A stretch of DNA of 64,000 nucleotides from Thalassotalea atypica (GCF_030295975.1 NZ_AP027364.1:2604001-2668000); one strand, 5' to 3'; counted from the first letter of the stretch, positions 1-9,221 are shown. Numbers and translations are program-made. The notes: generated from the letters alone by a model not told the origin.

Positions 1-192
1 GAAGGTGTTGCGATTGAACTTAAAGACAGTCGCCATTTCGTGATAAGTAAACATCATCCACATGGACTTCAAGCGTTTAAAGCAATAAATGCTGGTTTAG
101 CCCTCATGCGCCAACGTGGTGCTATTAAGAAAGCCTATACCCAAGCAGGATTTTTTATTGACCATAAGCAAATGAATATACTCAATCATTAA
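1..192 (+). CDS. C-terminal fragment, probable periplasmic substrate-binding-like protein
   Basis: An open frame runs in from the left edge and stops with TAA at 190-192, leaving the last 63 residues. The fragment has a pattern common at the C-terminus of SBP_bac_3-type periplasmic binding proteins: a KDSRHFVISKHHP segment, then a helix with a LxxLRxxG-like stretch, then a short 'AGF' end. That family binds small solutes such as amino acids, or serves as a sensor domain. The assignment is by eye from a short fragment and no start is visible. The next gene begins 112 bases downstream with its own ribosome site. Confidence 0.55.
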   Translation, partial: EGVAIELKDSRHFVISKHHPHGLQAFKAINAGLALMRQRGAIKKAYTQAGFFIDHKQMNILNH

Positions 193-304
193 GGCTAATT
201 CAAAGGCGCAGCAACGAAAAATCATTGCACCAGTTAAGATAAGGTGTATAATTTTTCGCCTGCATTTGGATAAAATGCAATTATGACTAGCTAAGGATGA
301 GGCG

Positions 305-610
305 ATGTTTAAATATTGGTCACTGAAAAAGTACGGCACTAAACTGTTACCCTTACTAGAAAAACGTTACGGTAAACAGCATTTTTACTCCCGTCATCAA
401 ATTAGAGCAACTATTTATCAAGGCGACTTTGAGCCGCAATTTTTGCCGCTCGGCTATTTGTTATTTCTAAAGTCATCAGAGTTAAATAATGTCCTTGTCA
501 GCGAATTTCCTGGGCTCGACATACAACAATTTAGAACAGAAATTCTTGAGTATTTAGACAATAAACAATACCAAGGATACCTAGAAAAACTATATCAACA
601 CGCCAGCTAA
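305..610 (+). CDS. Small conserved-looking protein, function unknown (DUF6559-like?)
   Basis: A 101-residue basic protein without signal peptide or membrane segment. It begins MFKYWSLKKYGTKLLPLLEKRYG and is predicted to be mostly helical. The start is well supported: AAGGATGAGG lies just upstream of the ATG. From memory it resembles short proteins of the DUF6559 type found in vibrios and shewanellas, which share the N-terminal 'FKxWxxKKY..KLLP.L.KRYGKQ' pattern; this was not checked by search. No function is proposed. It stands alone between the fragment at the window edge and the acetyltransferase, in the same orientation. Confidence 0.7.
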   Translation: MFKYWSLKKYGTKLLPLLEKRYGKQHFYSRHQIRATIYQGDFEPQFLPLGYLLFLKSSELNNVLVSEFPGLDIQQFRTEILEYLDNKQYQGYLEKLYQHAS

Positions 611-692
611 TTTTACGTTCCAATATTATTGAGTTATCCATGGCTTCATGATTGAATAGGCGCTATTAAACCAGCAGTCAAAAAGAGTATTT

Positions 693-1148
693 ATGAAGTG
701 GATAACCAAGTCATTTAAAGAGCTAACCACAGATGAATTGTACGATTTCCTTAAACTTCGTATCGATGTATTTGTTGTTGAGCAAACCTGCTATTACCCT
801 GATTTAGATGATCTAGATCGCCACCCTGAGACATTGCATCTCTTCGGTTACAACGAAGGTGATGGAAAGATGCATGCTTACCTGAGAGTTTTACCCAAAG
901 GAACTACTTACAAAAATCATATCAGTATTGGAAGAGTGCTGATAGCGAATGCGGCACGTGGTAGCGGCTTAGGACATGAATTAATTAAACTAGGTATTAA
1001 TGCTTGTAATGAACATTTTAACACGTCTAGCATTAAAATTTCGGCACAAGAGCATTTAGCAAAGCTTTATCAACAACACGGTTTTAAGCAAGTGACAGAA
1101 ATGTATTTAGAAGATGGCATCCCACATATTGGCATGTTAAAAGCTTAA
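693..1148 (+). CDS. elaA: ElaA-type GNAT N-acetyltransferase
   Basis: A 151-residue GNAT-fold acetyltransferase matching the length and layout of E. coli ElaA. The N-terminal 'LYDFLKLRIDVFVVEQ' segment, with the 'CYYPDLDDLD' that follows it, is typical of the ElaA subfamily. The acetyl-CoA binding motif A is visible as IGRVLIANAARGSGLG (R/Q-x-x-G-x-G). A C-terminal 'LYQQHGFKQV' segment, common to GNAT enzymes, follows. The substrate is not known for the family; the protein should be cytosolic. The start has an AAAGAG sequence seven bases upstream. It converges with the MAPEG gene across a shared terminator-like hairpin. Confidence 0.85.
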   Translation: MKWITKSFKELTTDELYDFLKLRIDVFVVEQTCYYPDLDDLDRHPETLHLFGYNEGDGKMHAYLRVLPKGTTYKNHISIGRVLIANAARGSGLGHELIKLGINACNEHFNTSSIKISAQEHLAKLYQQHGFKQVTEMYLEDGIPHIGMLKA

Positions 1149-1156
1149 TAAAAGTA

Positions 1157-1190
1157 GAGCGTGGTTGGTATTTACACGCTCCTTATTTTT
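1157..1190. terminator. Rho-independent terminator between elaA and the MAPEG gene
   Basis: A GAGCGTG / CACGCTC 7-bp stem (1157-1163 with 1075-1081 plus 100, i.e. 1175-1181) with an 11-nt loop is followed by a T-rich stretch (CTTATTTTT). It sits between convergent genes and best fits termination of elaA. Confidence 0.6.
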
Positions 1191-1196
1191 CGAAAG

Positions 1197-1589
1197 TTAA
1201 CTGATAAAATTAATAATTAGTGTCACACTAACTCCAACCATAACTGCTTGCGTTGCCAATGTACCTGCTGCACGTTGAACAGAGGTTCCTTTGCTTTGAG
1301 ACAAGCCTATCGCATGCAATACACGGCCAACGAATAATAAAGCGCCAACAACATGCAACCACATTTCACTACCACCATTAACTTCAAAGGCTGCCATTAA
1401 AACCAGCGCTAAAGGTAGGTACTCTGCAAAGTTTGCATGTACTCTGATTGCTTTTGAAAGCTCACTGTCACCACCATCGCCAATACCAATTTTTTTACTA
1501 AACCTCAGTCGGATCACTTTCATAGATAAAACCATAAAAAGTAAGGCGATTAAGCCCGCATAAAAGCCAGTGATAGTTAAACTAACCAT
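1197..1589 (-). CDS. MAPEG-family integral membrane protein
   Basis: A 130-residue protein with four predicted membrane helices, at about residues 3-24, 53-70, 76-95 and 106-127. Between the first two is the charged loop 'RLRFSKKIGIGDGGDSEL' followed by 'RVHANFAEYLPLALVLM'. The R-x-H-x-N-x-x-E-x-x-P signature is the hallmark of the MAPEG family (microsomal glutathione transferase-like; bacterial YecN type). The bacterial members have no firmly assigned substrate. A good AAGGAAA ribosome site precedes the ATG. It lies 99 bases downstream of the AraC-type regulator on the same strand and may be cotranscribed with it or controlled by it. Confidence 0.85.
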   Translation of the reverse strand: MVSLTITGFYAGLIALLFMVLSMKVIRLRFSKKIGIGDGGDSELSKAIRVHANFAEYLPLALVLMAAFEVNGGSEMWLHVVGALLFVGRVLHAIGLSQSKGTSVQRAAGTLATQAVMVGVSVTLIINFIS

Positions 1590-1688
1590 ATATTTTCCTT
1601 ATTATTTTTAATTTGTATTGAAGTTACTAGAATTCTATAAAAATAGAAAAGGTTAAAAGTGATAGATTTTGTTAGGATATGACATCGC

Positions 1689-2513
1689 CTACTCATTCAT
1701 TCTTTTTAACCATGCTTTAGGTGACAATTGGCATTTTTTCTGGAACGCTCTGCTTAGCGTAGACGGACTGTCATAACCGACAGATTGAGCAACAAGGCTG
1801 ACAGGCTTTCCGTCGAGCAACAATTTTTGTGCCACACTCACTCGCCAATCAGTTAAGTAGTCATTTGGGGTTTTATCTATAACGTTCTTAAACAAAGCGG
1901 CAAATTTTGCCCTCGACATAAGTGCAATATCTGCCATTTCATCTAGTGTCCAAGAATGTCCTGGCTCTTCCTGAATCGCTTGAAGAACTTTACTCAGTTG
2001 GCCATGCGCCATTCCTGCCAGCAAGCCCTTTTGCATTTTGTTCTGTTCAATCAGGTGACGAAGCATAGAAACGATGAAAACCTCCATCAAGCGATCCATG
2101 ATCGCTTGATGTCCCTGTTTAGCTGACGTTGACTCTGACAATACCCAATTTAGGTTTTGCAATAACTGCGGAGCTCTTGCTAATGGTAAAACAAGCACAT
2201 CAGGCAAAGCTTGTGTAACAGGGTTAATATTGCCAATACCATATTGTAATGTAGCGCAAACCAGCTCTGCATCGTCGTCAGCACCAGCCATTAGGCGGTG
2301 CGACTGAGGCCGAGGAATGAAAATAATACTAGGCTCTGTTAACACTCTATCCCCTATCGATAGTCCGGTGACCTTCAAGCGTCCAGATTTAAGCACATGA
2401 ATATGCCCTTCAATTGCATTTTGTTCAAACGAAGACAGACCGCACAACTTTCCGGTATAAAACACACCAGCTTGTATCGAAAATTTGGAAATTATTTGTG
2501 AAAGTTGATCCAT
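1689..2513 (-). CDS. AraC-family transcriptional regulator with N-terminal cupin
   Basis: A 274-residue regulator with two parts. Residues ~10-180 form a cupin-like effector-binding half of the AraC_binding/cupin_6 kind, common in regulators of oxidoreductase or detoxification genes. Residues ~175-272 carry two helix-turn-helix units: 'WTLDEMADIALMSRAKFAALFK' with 'TPNDYLTDWRVSVAQKLL', then 'VSLVAQSVGYDSPSTLSRAFQK'. The second unit is the conserved AraC motif (VGYxSxSxFSRAFKK). It is divergent from the YHS gene across 113 bases and upstream of the MAPEG gene in the same direction, so either could be its target. The effector is unknown. Confidence 0.9.
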   Translation of the reverse strand: MDQLSQIISKFSIQAGVFYTGKLCGLSSFEQNAIEGHIHVLKSGRLKVTGLSIGDRVLTEPSIIFIPRPQSHRLMAGADDDAELVCATLQYGIGNINPVTQALPDVLVLPLARAPQLLQNLNWVLSESTSAKQGHQAIMDRLMEVFIVSMLRHLIEQNKMQKGLLAGMAHGQLSKVLQAIQEEPGHSWTLDEMADIALMSRAKFAALFKNVIDKTPNDYLTDWRVSVAQKLLLDGKPVSLVAQSVGYDSPSTLSRAFQKKCQLSPKAWLKRMNE

Positions 2514-2626
2514 ATTGCACTTTTTAGACGAATTGCACGAAATCTAAGACGATATTAGCCCGAAGCCAATCAACGAGTCATTAAAATTCTCATCGTACTT
2601 ACATTCACAAAGAAAGAGAACTGACG

Positions 2627-3112
2627 ATGACGACAAGAAACTCAATATTCAAAACGCTATTAGCTACATCTTTACTTGTACTATCAAGCATTTCTTTTGC
2701 TGCAAATATCGATATGAACGCTGATGAAAACGATCTAGCAATAAAAGGCTATGATCCAGTGGCGTATTTCACTGTCGGCAAGCCCATTCAAGGCATGGCT
2801 AAATATACTGCAACATATAAAGGCGCAATTTATCGCTTTAATACAGCCCAAAACAGAGACACATTTAAAAGCTCACCGCAAAAATACGCACCACAATACG
2901 GTGGCTACTGTGCCTTTGGTGTTGCCATGGACAAGAAATTCGATACAGACCCAACAGCTTGGAAAATTATTGCAGACAAACTTTATTTGAATCTAAACAA
3001 GGACGTGCAAAATAAATGGAAACAAGATACGCAAAAATACCTAGCGATGTCTGAGCAAAATTGGCTAACAATTAAAGACAAAACACCACAACAACTGTTA
3101 GATGTAGAGTAA
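2627..3112 (+). CDS. Exported YHS-domain protein
   Basis: A 161-residue protein with a clear signal peptide (basic start, hydrophobic core 'LLATSLLVLSSISFA', cleavage after AA-A at about residue 25). A YHS domain follows. It opens with 'KGYDPVAYFTVGKPIQG', includes 'YKGAIYRFNTAQNRDTFKSSPQKYAPQYGGYCAFGVA', and ends in a 'WKIIADKLYLNLN' segment. YHS domains occur with metal-binding and copper-handling proteins and in this exported form are often annotated only by the domain. One Cys (in YGGYCA) remains after cleavage. The gene is 186 bases upstream of the bufferin precursor in the same orientation. A link to metal handling is suggested by context only. Confidence 0.88.
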   Translation: MTTRNSIFKTLLATSLLVLSSISFAANIDMNADENDLAIKGYDPVAYFTVGKPIQGMAKYTATYKGAIYRFNTAQNRDTFKSSPQKYAPQYGGYCAFGVAMDKKFDTDPTAWKIIADKLYLNLNKDVQNKWKQDTQKYLAMSEQNWLTIKDKTPQQLLDVE

Positions 3113-3298
3113 CCCAATATACCTAGCAATCAATTATTTAGTAAAATAAAAGAGCGATTATGCATAATTCAAATATTTTTCTAACTTTAGTTTAGTGAAA
3201 TTAATCTAAGAAGATCAGGTCTTTTATTGAGCAAACATTTATCGAGTATTGAGCAATTGTTGCTTGATTTAATAAATAGTAGTTTAGGAGTTTTACCT

Positions 3299-3601
3299 AT
3301 GAAACATAATTTAGCTTTATCTGCCGCATTATTCGCTGCCGTTTCAATCGGCGCTATTGATACTGCGCAGGCAGGAGAAAACAACAGAAAAAGAGCAGCA
3401 AAAGAGCGTTGCTACGGCATCACGCCAGCAGGACAAAATGATTGTGGCAACTTAGCAGGTACCCATTCATGTGCAGGCCAATCAACCGTTGATAATGATA
3501 TCGGCGAGTGGCGTTTAGTGAACAAGGGGAGCTGTGAAAGCCTTGGCGGTATGCTGCGTAAAGAAGCAAAAGCTAAATTCAAAGCGACAACAAAAGTCTA
3601 A
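3299..3601 (+). CDS. bufA: Bufferin-type RiPP precursor (DUF2282 family)
   Basis: A 100-residue DUF2282 protein. Residues 1-25 are a signal peptide ending in AQA. The mature part has four cysteines at 38, 49, 58 and 79 in the family contexts ERCYGI, NDCGN, HSCAGQ and GSCESLGG. This family was described as bufferin precursors: exported ribosomal peptides whose central cysteines are oxidised to thiooxazoles by a DUF692 enzyme and which then bind copper. The start chosen is the ATG with TAGGAG eight bases upstream; an in-frame TTG at 3227 gives a non-signal N-terminus and is rejected. It is followed by bufB and bufC. Copper as the metal is from the family, not from this sequence. Confidence 0.9.
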   Translation: MKHNLALSAALFAAVSIGAIDTAQAGENNRKRAAKERCYGITPAGQNDCGNLAGTHSCAGQSTVDNDIGEWRLVNKGSCESLGGMLRKEAKAKFKATTKV

Positions 3602-3631
3602 GCATTATCAGTAATTCAGGAAAATATAGTG

Positions 3632-4537
3632 ATGTCATTGCAAACTGTAACAAGTTGTCTTGATCAAGACGACAGCTCCAATACCAAGCTTCCTCTCATT
3701 GGTGTTGGGCTAAGGCATCAGCATTACAATGACGCACTGTCTTTTCCTGCTGATATTGATTTTGTTGAAATACATGCCGAGAATTTTTTTGCAGAAGGCG
3801 GGATTAGTCAAGCCCTACTATGTGACATTCAGCAGCAATATGACATCAGCCTGCATGCTACAAGTTTAGGCTTAGGGTCAGTGCAAGCTATTCCCAGTGA
3901 GCACATCAGTAAGTTTAGTCAACTAGTCAAACAATTGAACCCGCTACTCATTTCTGATCATGCGAGTTTTTCTTGGGGACAACTGGGCGACATTCAAGTA
4001 CACGCAGGGGATTTACTACCGGTTCCTTTCAATGAAGAAAGTTTAGCTGTGATGTCAAAGAATATAGACACGATTCAGCGCACTCTGGGGCGTACAATTT
4101 TAGTCGAAAATTTGTCTGCATACATCATGCCCGCAGGCTCTACTATGTCTGAAACTGAGTTTCTAGTTCGTTTATGTGAGAATACAGACTGTCAATTGCT
4201 GGTCGATTTAAATAACCTCATGGTTAACGCTGTAAATCAGCAAGATCACGAACCACTAATGCAAGCCACCACGTGGTTAAATTCAATTCCGAAGCATATT
4301 GTTGGTGAAATACATTTAGCTGGCTGTAGCTCAGTAAATCAAGGAGAATTGGTCATTGATGATCATAGCCAACCTGTATCAGATGATGTTTGGACTTTGT
4401 TTCATTCAGCAATCATTAGGTTTGGGCCAATCCCCACATTAATTGAATGGGATTTAGATTTACCAAACTGGACAACCTTGGTTGCTGAGGCCGAAAAAGC
4501 AAAGACAATTGCATCAAAGGTATTAGTATGTCGTTAA
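3632..4537 (+). CDS. bufB: DUF692 multinuclear iron-dependent oxidase, bufferin maturation
   Basis: A 301-residue TIM-barrel protein of the DUF692 (MNIO) family, which uses a di- or tri-iron centre and oxygen to modify cysteines in a precursor peptide. The family metal-ligand contexts are all visible in order: DFVEIHAENFF, SLHATSLGLGS, ISDHASFSWG, LVENLSAY, VDLNNLMVN, EIHLAGCS and LIEWDLDLP. Length is normal (about 270-300). An ATG at 3632 follows AGGA at good spacing; a GTG one codon earlier is possible. It overlaps bufC by 10 bases, implying coupled translation. Its substrate should be the DUF2282 peptide immediately upstream. Confidence 0.92.
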   Translation: MSLQTVTSCLDQDDSSNTKLPLIGVGLRHQHYNDALSFPADIDFVEIHAENFFAEGGISQALLCDIQQQYDISLHATSLGLGSVQAIPSEHISKFSQLVKQLNPLLISDHASFSWGQLGDIQVHAGDLLPVPFNEESLAVMSKNIDTIQRTLGRTILVENLSAYIMPAGSTMSETEFLVRLCENTDCQLLVDLNNLMVNAVNQQDHEPLMQATTWLNSIPKHIVGEIHLAGCSSVNQGELVIDDHSQPVSDDVWTLFHSAIIRFGPIPTLIEWDLDLPNWTTLVAEAEKAKTIASKVLVCR

Positions 4538-5283
4538 TTAATTTTCAACAAACCTTGTTAGCAGACATTTTTAATACTTCAGCACAATCTTCATATGATG
4601 AAAAAGGGTTAGCAATTTATCAAAACAACCTTCATGCCAATGCGCTACGGGCGCTAGGGATTACATATCCAACGGTAAAAATTGTTTTAGAGGATAATTT
4701 CGCTGTCGCCAGCGCAAAGTATTTGGCACAGCATTACAAAACAAATGCCGACTGGGGAGAATGGGGAGAAAAATTACCCGATTTTCTTAGCCAGCAAGCC
4801 TTGCTGGAGTCACTTCCCTACTTAGCTGATGTTGCGCAGTTAGATTTAATGATACATCGCTGTGCACGAGCTAAAGATGAACTTGTCGATTTGCAAAGCT
4901 TAGGTAAATTGGAACAAAAAGATGCAAGTGAGTTATTTTTCAAGCTAAACAGCGGTTTTGCAATATATCGTTCTAGCTACCCAGTGTTAGAAATAAAAGA
5001 TTATTTTGCCAATAATGTTACCTTTGAACAGCAAGCGTTTGAGCAATTACTACGAGCCGCTTTCGAGAAAATGGATGAAGATGGACTTTTTATCGCGGTG
5101 TATCGGGCAGAATATGACGTAAGATCGGTCTATATATCAAAAGCAGAGTACCAATGGTACATATCACTACTAAACAACACAGATTTAGCAACGGCGATGG
5201 ATAGGGTCAGCCACACAGATTTCAATTTGAGTGCTTGGCTACCTAGAGCAGTTCAAGAACACGTAATCATCGGCGTTGGTTGA
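4528..5283 (+). CDS. bufC: DUF2063 partner protein, bufferin maturation
   Basis: A 251-residue protein whose N-terminal ~95 residues fit the DUF2063 (putative DNA-binding/MbnC-like) domain: 'LAIYQNNLHANALRALGITYPTVKIVLEDNFAVASAKYLAQHYKT' followed by 'WGEWGEKLPDFLSQ'. The C-terminal part resembles the helical/RRE-like region that in MNIO systems helps present the precursor to the DUF692 enzyme. It starts inside the last codons of bufB (overlap ATGTCGTTAA), so the two are expected in a 1:1 complex. The next gene of the usual operon, a DoxX protein, is broken here. No membrane segments or catalytic motif are seen. Confidence 0.85.
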   Translation: MSLINFQQTLLADIFNTSAQSSYDEKGLAIYQNNLHANALRALGITYPTVKIVLEDNFAVASAKYLAQHYKTNADWGEWGEKLPDFLSQQALLESLPYLADVAQLDLMIHRCARAKDELVDLQSLGKLEQKDASELFFKLNSGFAIYRSSYPVLEIKDYFANNVTFEQQAFEQLLRAAFEKMDEDGLFIAVYRAEYDVRSVYISKAEYQWYISLLNNTDLATAMDRVSHTDFNLSAWLPRAVQEHVIIGVG

Positions 5284-5415
5284 CTATTCTGATAGCCATT
5301 GCCGCTAATTAACAACCAAAAGTACACATCAAATGAAACCAAAACACTGATATCCAATATATAAGACCGCGTCTTGTATAAGCTTTGTTAGTGCCTTATT
5401 TTCATAGAAGTATTA

Positions 5416-5851
5416 ATGAACACACTGGTCCAGATTAGACATTTACACAATCCATTTTTTGAAATACTCCCCCGCTCAATTTCGCTGGTGCTGTTAAGCG
5501 CTCAGCTTTACATAGGCTGGATATTTTTCAAAGCAGGTCTAACAAAAGTAAAAGACTGGGATTAAACCTTGTTTTTATTCGAATATGAATATCAAGTCCC
5601 GTTGCTCTCTTTCGAATTAGCCACTCAACTCGCTACCGTCGCAGACTTAATTTTACCTGTATTATTATGTATAAGCCTATTAACTCTTCTGTCAGCACTT
5701 GGGCTAAGCATACTTAACATAGCTGCAGTAATATGCTGATATCGCCCTAGCAGCTTTTGACCTACATATTGTTTTGGGGATCGTATTACTCGCTAACGTA
5801 CCGGTGGCTAGTGACCATTTCTCTGTTGATAGGAAGCTGTCATTAAAATAA
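5416..5851 (+). pseudogene. bufD: Decayed DoxX-family membrane protein (bufferin operon fourth gene)
   Basis: From ATG 5416 the frame gives 49 residues ending IFFKAGLTKVKDWD, then TAA at 5563-5565. Without the stop, the same frame continues TLFLFEYEYQVPLLSFELAT and on through DLILPVLL and SALGLSILNIAAV. This is the DoxX pattern '(F)xxGLTKxxDWDxTLxLFxxEYxVPLLxPExA'. A second stop occurs at 'TGCTGA' near 5737; just after it the +1 frame resumes ALAAFDLHIVLGIVLLANVP and ends SDHFSVDRKLSLK at TAA 5849-5851, matching the DoxX tail. So there is one nonsense change plus a frameshift or small deletion. The 132-base gap from bufC holds an AAGAC-CGC-GTCTT palindrome at 5363-5375. Confidence 0.82.
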
Positions 5852-5912
5852 TACAAAGTAAAATTCGACGATTGAAAAATCGCGATAGTAGCAATCAATT
5901 TATAGTAGGCAC

Positions 5913-5939
5913 AAAAAAAGCCCAGTGATTGGGCTTTTT
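5913..5939. terminator. Bidirectional terminator between bufD remnant and adk
   Basis: An A-run and AAAGCCCA pairs with TGGGCTTT and a T-run across a short GTGAT loop. The A/T flanks give a U-tract in both directions, which suits its place between the convergent buf operon and adk. Confidence 0.8.
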
Positions 5940-5958
5940 ATTTCAGCTTTGTAAAAAC

Positions 5959-6741
<783 letters not shown>

Positions 6742-6884
6742 TTAAAGACACAGAACTGGTTGCCCAGAAATATACAATTAAATATTTTTTGACCAGTTTT
6801 TCTCTAACCTGTTGAGGTAAACCACACATGTTATTTTGACTTGGCGAGTGACAACCCGTTTAGCTGGATAACTTAGTTTTAAAA

Positions 6885-6904
6885 AAGGCGCCAAACGGCG
6901 CCTT
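6885..6904 (-). terminator. Terminator of htpG
   Basis: AAGGCGCC and GGCGCCTT pair over a 4-base loop. Read on the minus strand, the stem is followed directly by a run of six T, the expected layout just after the htpG stop codon. Confidence 0.88.
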
Positions 6905-6925
6905 CTAAGAAAAATGAATTACATC

Positions 6926-8887
6926 TTACTTGGTTAACGATAACATTAACTTATTCAATCGAGCCACAAATGAAGCCGGATCTTTTAAGCTACCACGTTC
7001 CGCTAATGTTGCCTGTTCAAATAACACATCAACCCATTGATTGAACAACGTATCGTCTTGCTCATCTGATACATGCTTAACAAGCTCATGCTCTGCATTG
7101 ATTTCAAAAATCGGTGCTGTCTCTGGTACTTCTTGTCCCATTGACGCCATTAATTTTTGCATTTGCGTGCTCATGTCATCTTCAGCTGTGGTGATCACTG
7201 CCGGAGAGTCTGTAAGGCGATTAGATATTTTCACCTCTTTAACTTTTTCACCTAATGCTTCTTTCATGCGCTTAGTCACAGAGTCGAACTCTTGCTCAAG
7301 TTTTTCTTGCGCTTCTTTAGTTTCTTTATCTTCTAAATCACCAAGATCAAGACCACCACGAGCAACAGATTGTAATTGCTTTTCACCAAACTCGGTTAAG
7401 TGACTGACCAACCATTCATCAATACGATCGGAAAGTAATAACACTTCAATGCCTTTCTTACGGAAAACTTCTAAGTGAGGGCTGTTTTTAGCCGCTTCGA
7501 AGCTATCTGCAACAACATAATAAATCTTGTCTTGGCCTTCTTTCATGCGCTCAATGTATTCAGTTAATGATACATTTTGCACTGGAGAGTCTTCATTGGT
7601 TGAAGCAAAGCGTAATAGTTTACCAATCGCTTCCTTGTTTGACATGTCTTCAGCCGGGCCTTCTTTTAACACCTGACCAAATTCATTCCAGAATATTTGG
7701 TATTGCTCTTTGTCTTTGTTGCCTAGCTTTTCAAGCATTTTCAGCACACGTTTTGTACAGCCCTTACGAATGGCTTGTGTGATTTTATTGTCTTGCAAAA
7801 TTTCACGAGAAACGTTTAACGGTAAATCATTTGAGTCCAATAAACCTTTCACAAAACGAAGGTAGGTTGGCATGAATTGCTCAGCATCATCCATGATAAA
7901 TACACGTTGAACGTACAACTTTAAGCCATGCTGTTTTTCACGGTTATACATGTCAAATGGTGCTTTACTTGGAATATACAATAAGCTTGTGTATTCCGTT
8001 TTACCTTCTACCTTGTTGTGTTCCCACAACAATGGGTCACCAAAATCATGTGAAACATGCTTATAAAATTCTTTATATTCATCTTCAGAAATATCTGCTT
8101 TTTCACGAGTCCAAAGCGCTGTTGCTTTGTTTACTGCTTCCCAAGTTGCTGGCACAGCATCGCGTGCTTCAATCGCAGGTGTAGTGACATTACCTTCGTC
8201 ATCTTTCACTTCTTCTACGGCTTCTACAGCAGGAATTTCTGGGGTTAACATTTCAACAGACACTGAAATGTGATCTGAGTATTTAGTGACAATTGATTTT
8301 AAACGCCAGTCATCAGCAAATTCATTTTCATCTTCTTTTAAGTGAAGAATAATATCGGTACCACGATTTGATTTCTCGATTTTAGCGGTAGTGAATTCAC
8401 CTTCACCTTCACTTGACCATTCAACGCCTTCTGACGCGGAGACGCCAGCAGCACGAGAACGCACAGTCACTTTGTCCGCAACAATAAATGCAGAATAGAA
8501 ACCTACACCAAATTGACCAATTAATTGTGAGTCAGATGCTTGATCACCAGATAACTTAGAGAAAAACTCCGCAGTACCTGATTTTGCAATCGTACCTAAG
8601 TGCTCAACGATTTGGTCATGTGTCATACCAATACCGTTATCAGAAATGGTTACCGTGTTGTTGTCCTTATCTGCACTAACACGTACTCTTAATTCGCCAT
8701 CACCTTCATAAAGGTCAGCGTTTGATAAGGCTTTAAATCTTAATTTATCCGCAGCATCGGCAGCGTTAGAAACGAGTTCACGTAAAAAAATCTCTTTATT
8801 TGAATAAAGTGAGTGGATCATAAGTTGAAGTAATTGTTTTACTTCTGTTTGAAAGCCATGAACTTCTTTTTGACTTGTCTCAGACAT
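6926..8887 (-). CDS. htpG: Molecular chaperone HtpG (bacterial Hsp90)
   Basis: A 653-residue Hsp90. The N-terminal GHKL ATPase shows '[15 protein letters not shown]', 'DNGIGM' and '[11 protein letters not shown]'. The middle domain has '[10 protein letters not shown]', with the catalytic-loop Arg, and the C-terminal dimerisation half runs to the end. It is about 30 residues longer than E. coli HtpG. The extra length is an acidic Ala/Val/Glu-rich linker near residues 215-250, between N and middle domains, a region known to vary. The ATG is followed by [16 protein letters not shown], the usual start. Expression is very likely heat-shock controlled: a sigma-32 promoter and leader hairpin lie upstream. 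Part of the recR..htpG-adk neighbourhood. Confidence 0.98.
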   Translation of the reverse strand: MSETSQKEVHGFQTEVKQLLQLMIHSLYSNKEIFLRELVSNAADAADKLRFKALSNADLYEGDGELRVRVSADKDNNTVTISDNGIGMTHDQIVEHLGTIAKSGTAEFFSKLSGDQASDSQLIGQFGVGFYSAFIVADKVTVRSRAAGVSASEGVEWSSEGEGEFTTAKIEKSNRGTDIILHLKEDENEFADDWRLKSIVTKYSDHISVSVEMLTPEIPAVEAVEEVKDDEGNVTTPAIEARDAVPATWEAVNKATALWTREKADISEDEYKEFYKHVSHDFGDPLLWEHNKVEGKTEYTSLLYIPSKAPFDMYNREKQHGLKLYVQRVFIMDDAEQFMPTYLRFVKGLLDSNDLPLNVSREILQDNKITQAIRKGCTKRVLKMLEKLGNKDKEQYQIFWNEFGQVLKEGPAEDMSNKEAIGKLLRFASTNEDSPVQNVSLTEYIERMKEGQDKIYYVVADSFEAAKNSPHLEVFRKKGIEVLLLSDRIDEWLVSHLTEFGEKQLQSVARGGLDLGDLEDKETKEAQEKLEQEFDSVTKRMKEALGEKVKEVKISNRLTDSPAVITTAEDDMSTQMQKLMASMGQEVPETAPIFEINAEHELVKHVSDEQDDTLFNQWVDVLFEQATLAERGSLKDPASFVARLNKLMLSLTK

Positions 8888-8928
8888 CTGAAACGTCTCC
8901 TATATAAACGATAAACTAAATTGATTTG

Positions 8929-8952
8929 GCAAACTAGCGACTGCTAGTTTGC
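8929..8952 (-). promoter_or_regulatory. Perfect 10-bp hairpin in the htpG leader RNA
   Basis: GCAAACTAGC and GCTAGTTTGC are exact complements around a 4-base loop. Given the promoter just upstream, this hairpin would begin within about 10 nucleotides of the mRNA 5' end and about 40 bases before the htpG ATG. There is no U-run after it, so it is not a terminator. It may stabilise the message or be a regulatory element. Confidence 0.6.
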
Positions 8953-8966
8953 AAGTTAATTCAGAT

Positions 8967-8992
8967 ATGGGGATAGTGGTGTTGAATTCAAG
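8967..8992 (-). promoter_or_regulatory. Sigma-32 heat-shock promoter of htpG
   Basis: On the minus strand CTTGAA (8992-8987) is separated by 14 bases from CCCCAT (8972-8967). Both hexamers match the RpoH consensus exactly and the spacing is in the preferred 13-15 range. The predicted start of transcription is near 8960, giving a leader of about 73 nucleotides. Confidence 0.9.
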
Positions 8993-9167
8993 AAAAAATT
9001 TAATGAAATGGATATTCAGGTGAAATGAGCCTTTATATCTATAGGGCTTTTTTGGTGAGGCTTAGCAACTTAATATACGTTCGCTGCTGCTCAAACCATT
9101 GTTGATTTAATCATTCTCTAAGCCTTAGTTATTCTTCTGCAAGAATCATAGCGTTGATACTAACCCC

Positions 9168-9195
9168 AAAAGCCTAAGGGCATCCCTAGGCTTTT
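9168..9195 (-). terminator. Terminator downstream of the Cys-containing unknown gene
   Basis: AAAAGCCT-A-AGGG pairs with CCCT-AGGCTTTT across a CAT loop, with one bulged base. It follows the stop of the gene starting at 9680; the U-tract works on either strand. Confidence 0.72.
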
Positions 9196-9221
9196 CTCTA
9201 TGTTGACTTTAAAAGTGTAAC

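Noticed and set aside
3227-3298. An upstream TTG extension of the bufferin precursor
   Set aside because: It would bury the signal peptide behind 24 residues; the ATG at 3299 has a strong ribosome site.
5704-5898. A minus-strand frame of 64 codons
   Set aside because: It is antisense to the DoxX remnant, which explains the sequence better, and lacks a ribosome site.
7041-7403. Plus-strand frames inside htpG (also near 7567, 7957 and 8057)
   Set aside because: They are shadows of a well-conserved chaperone gene on the other strand.
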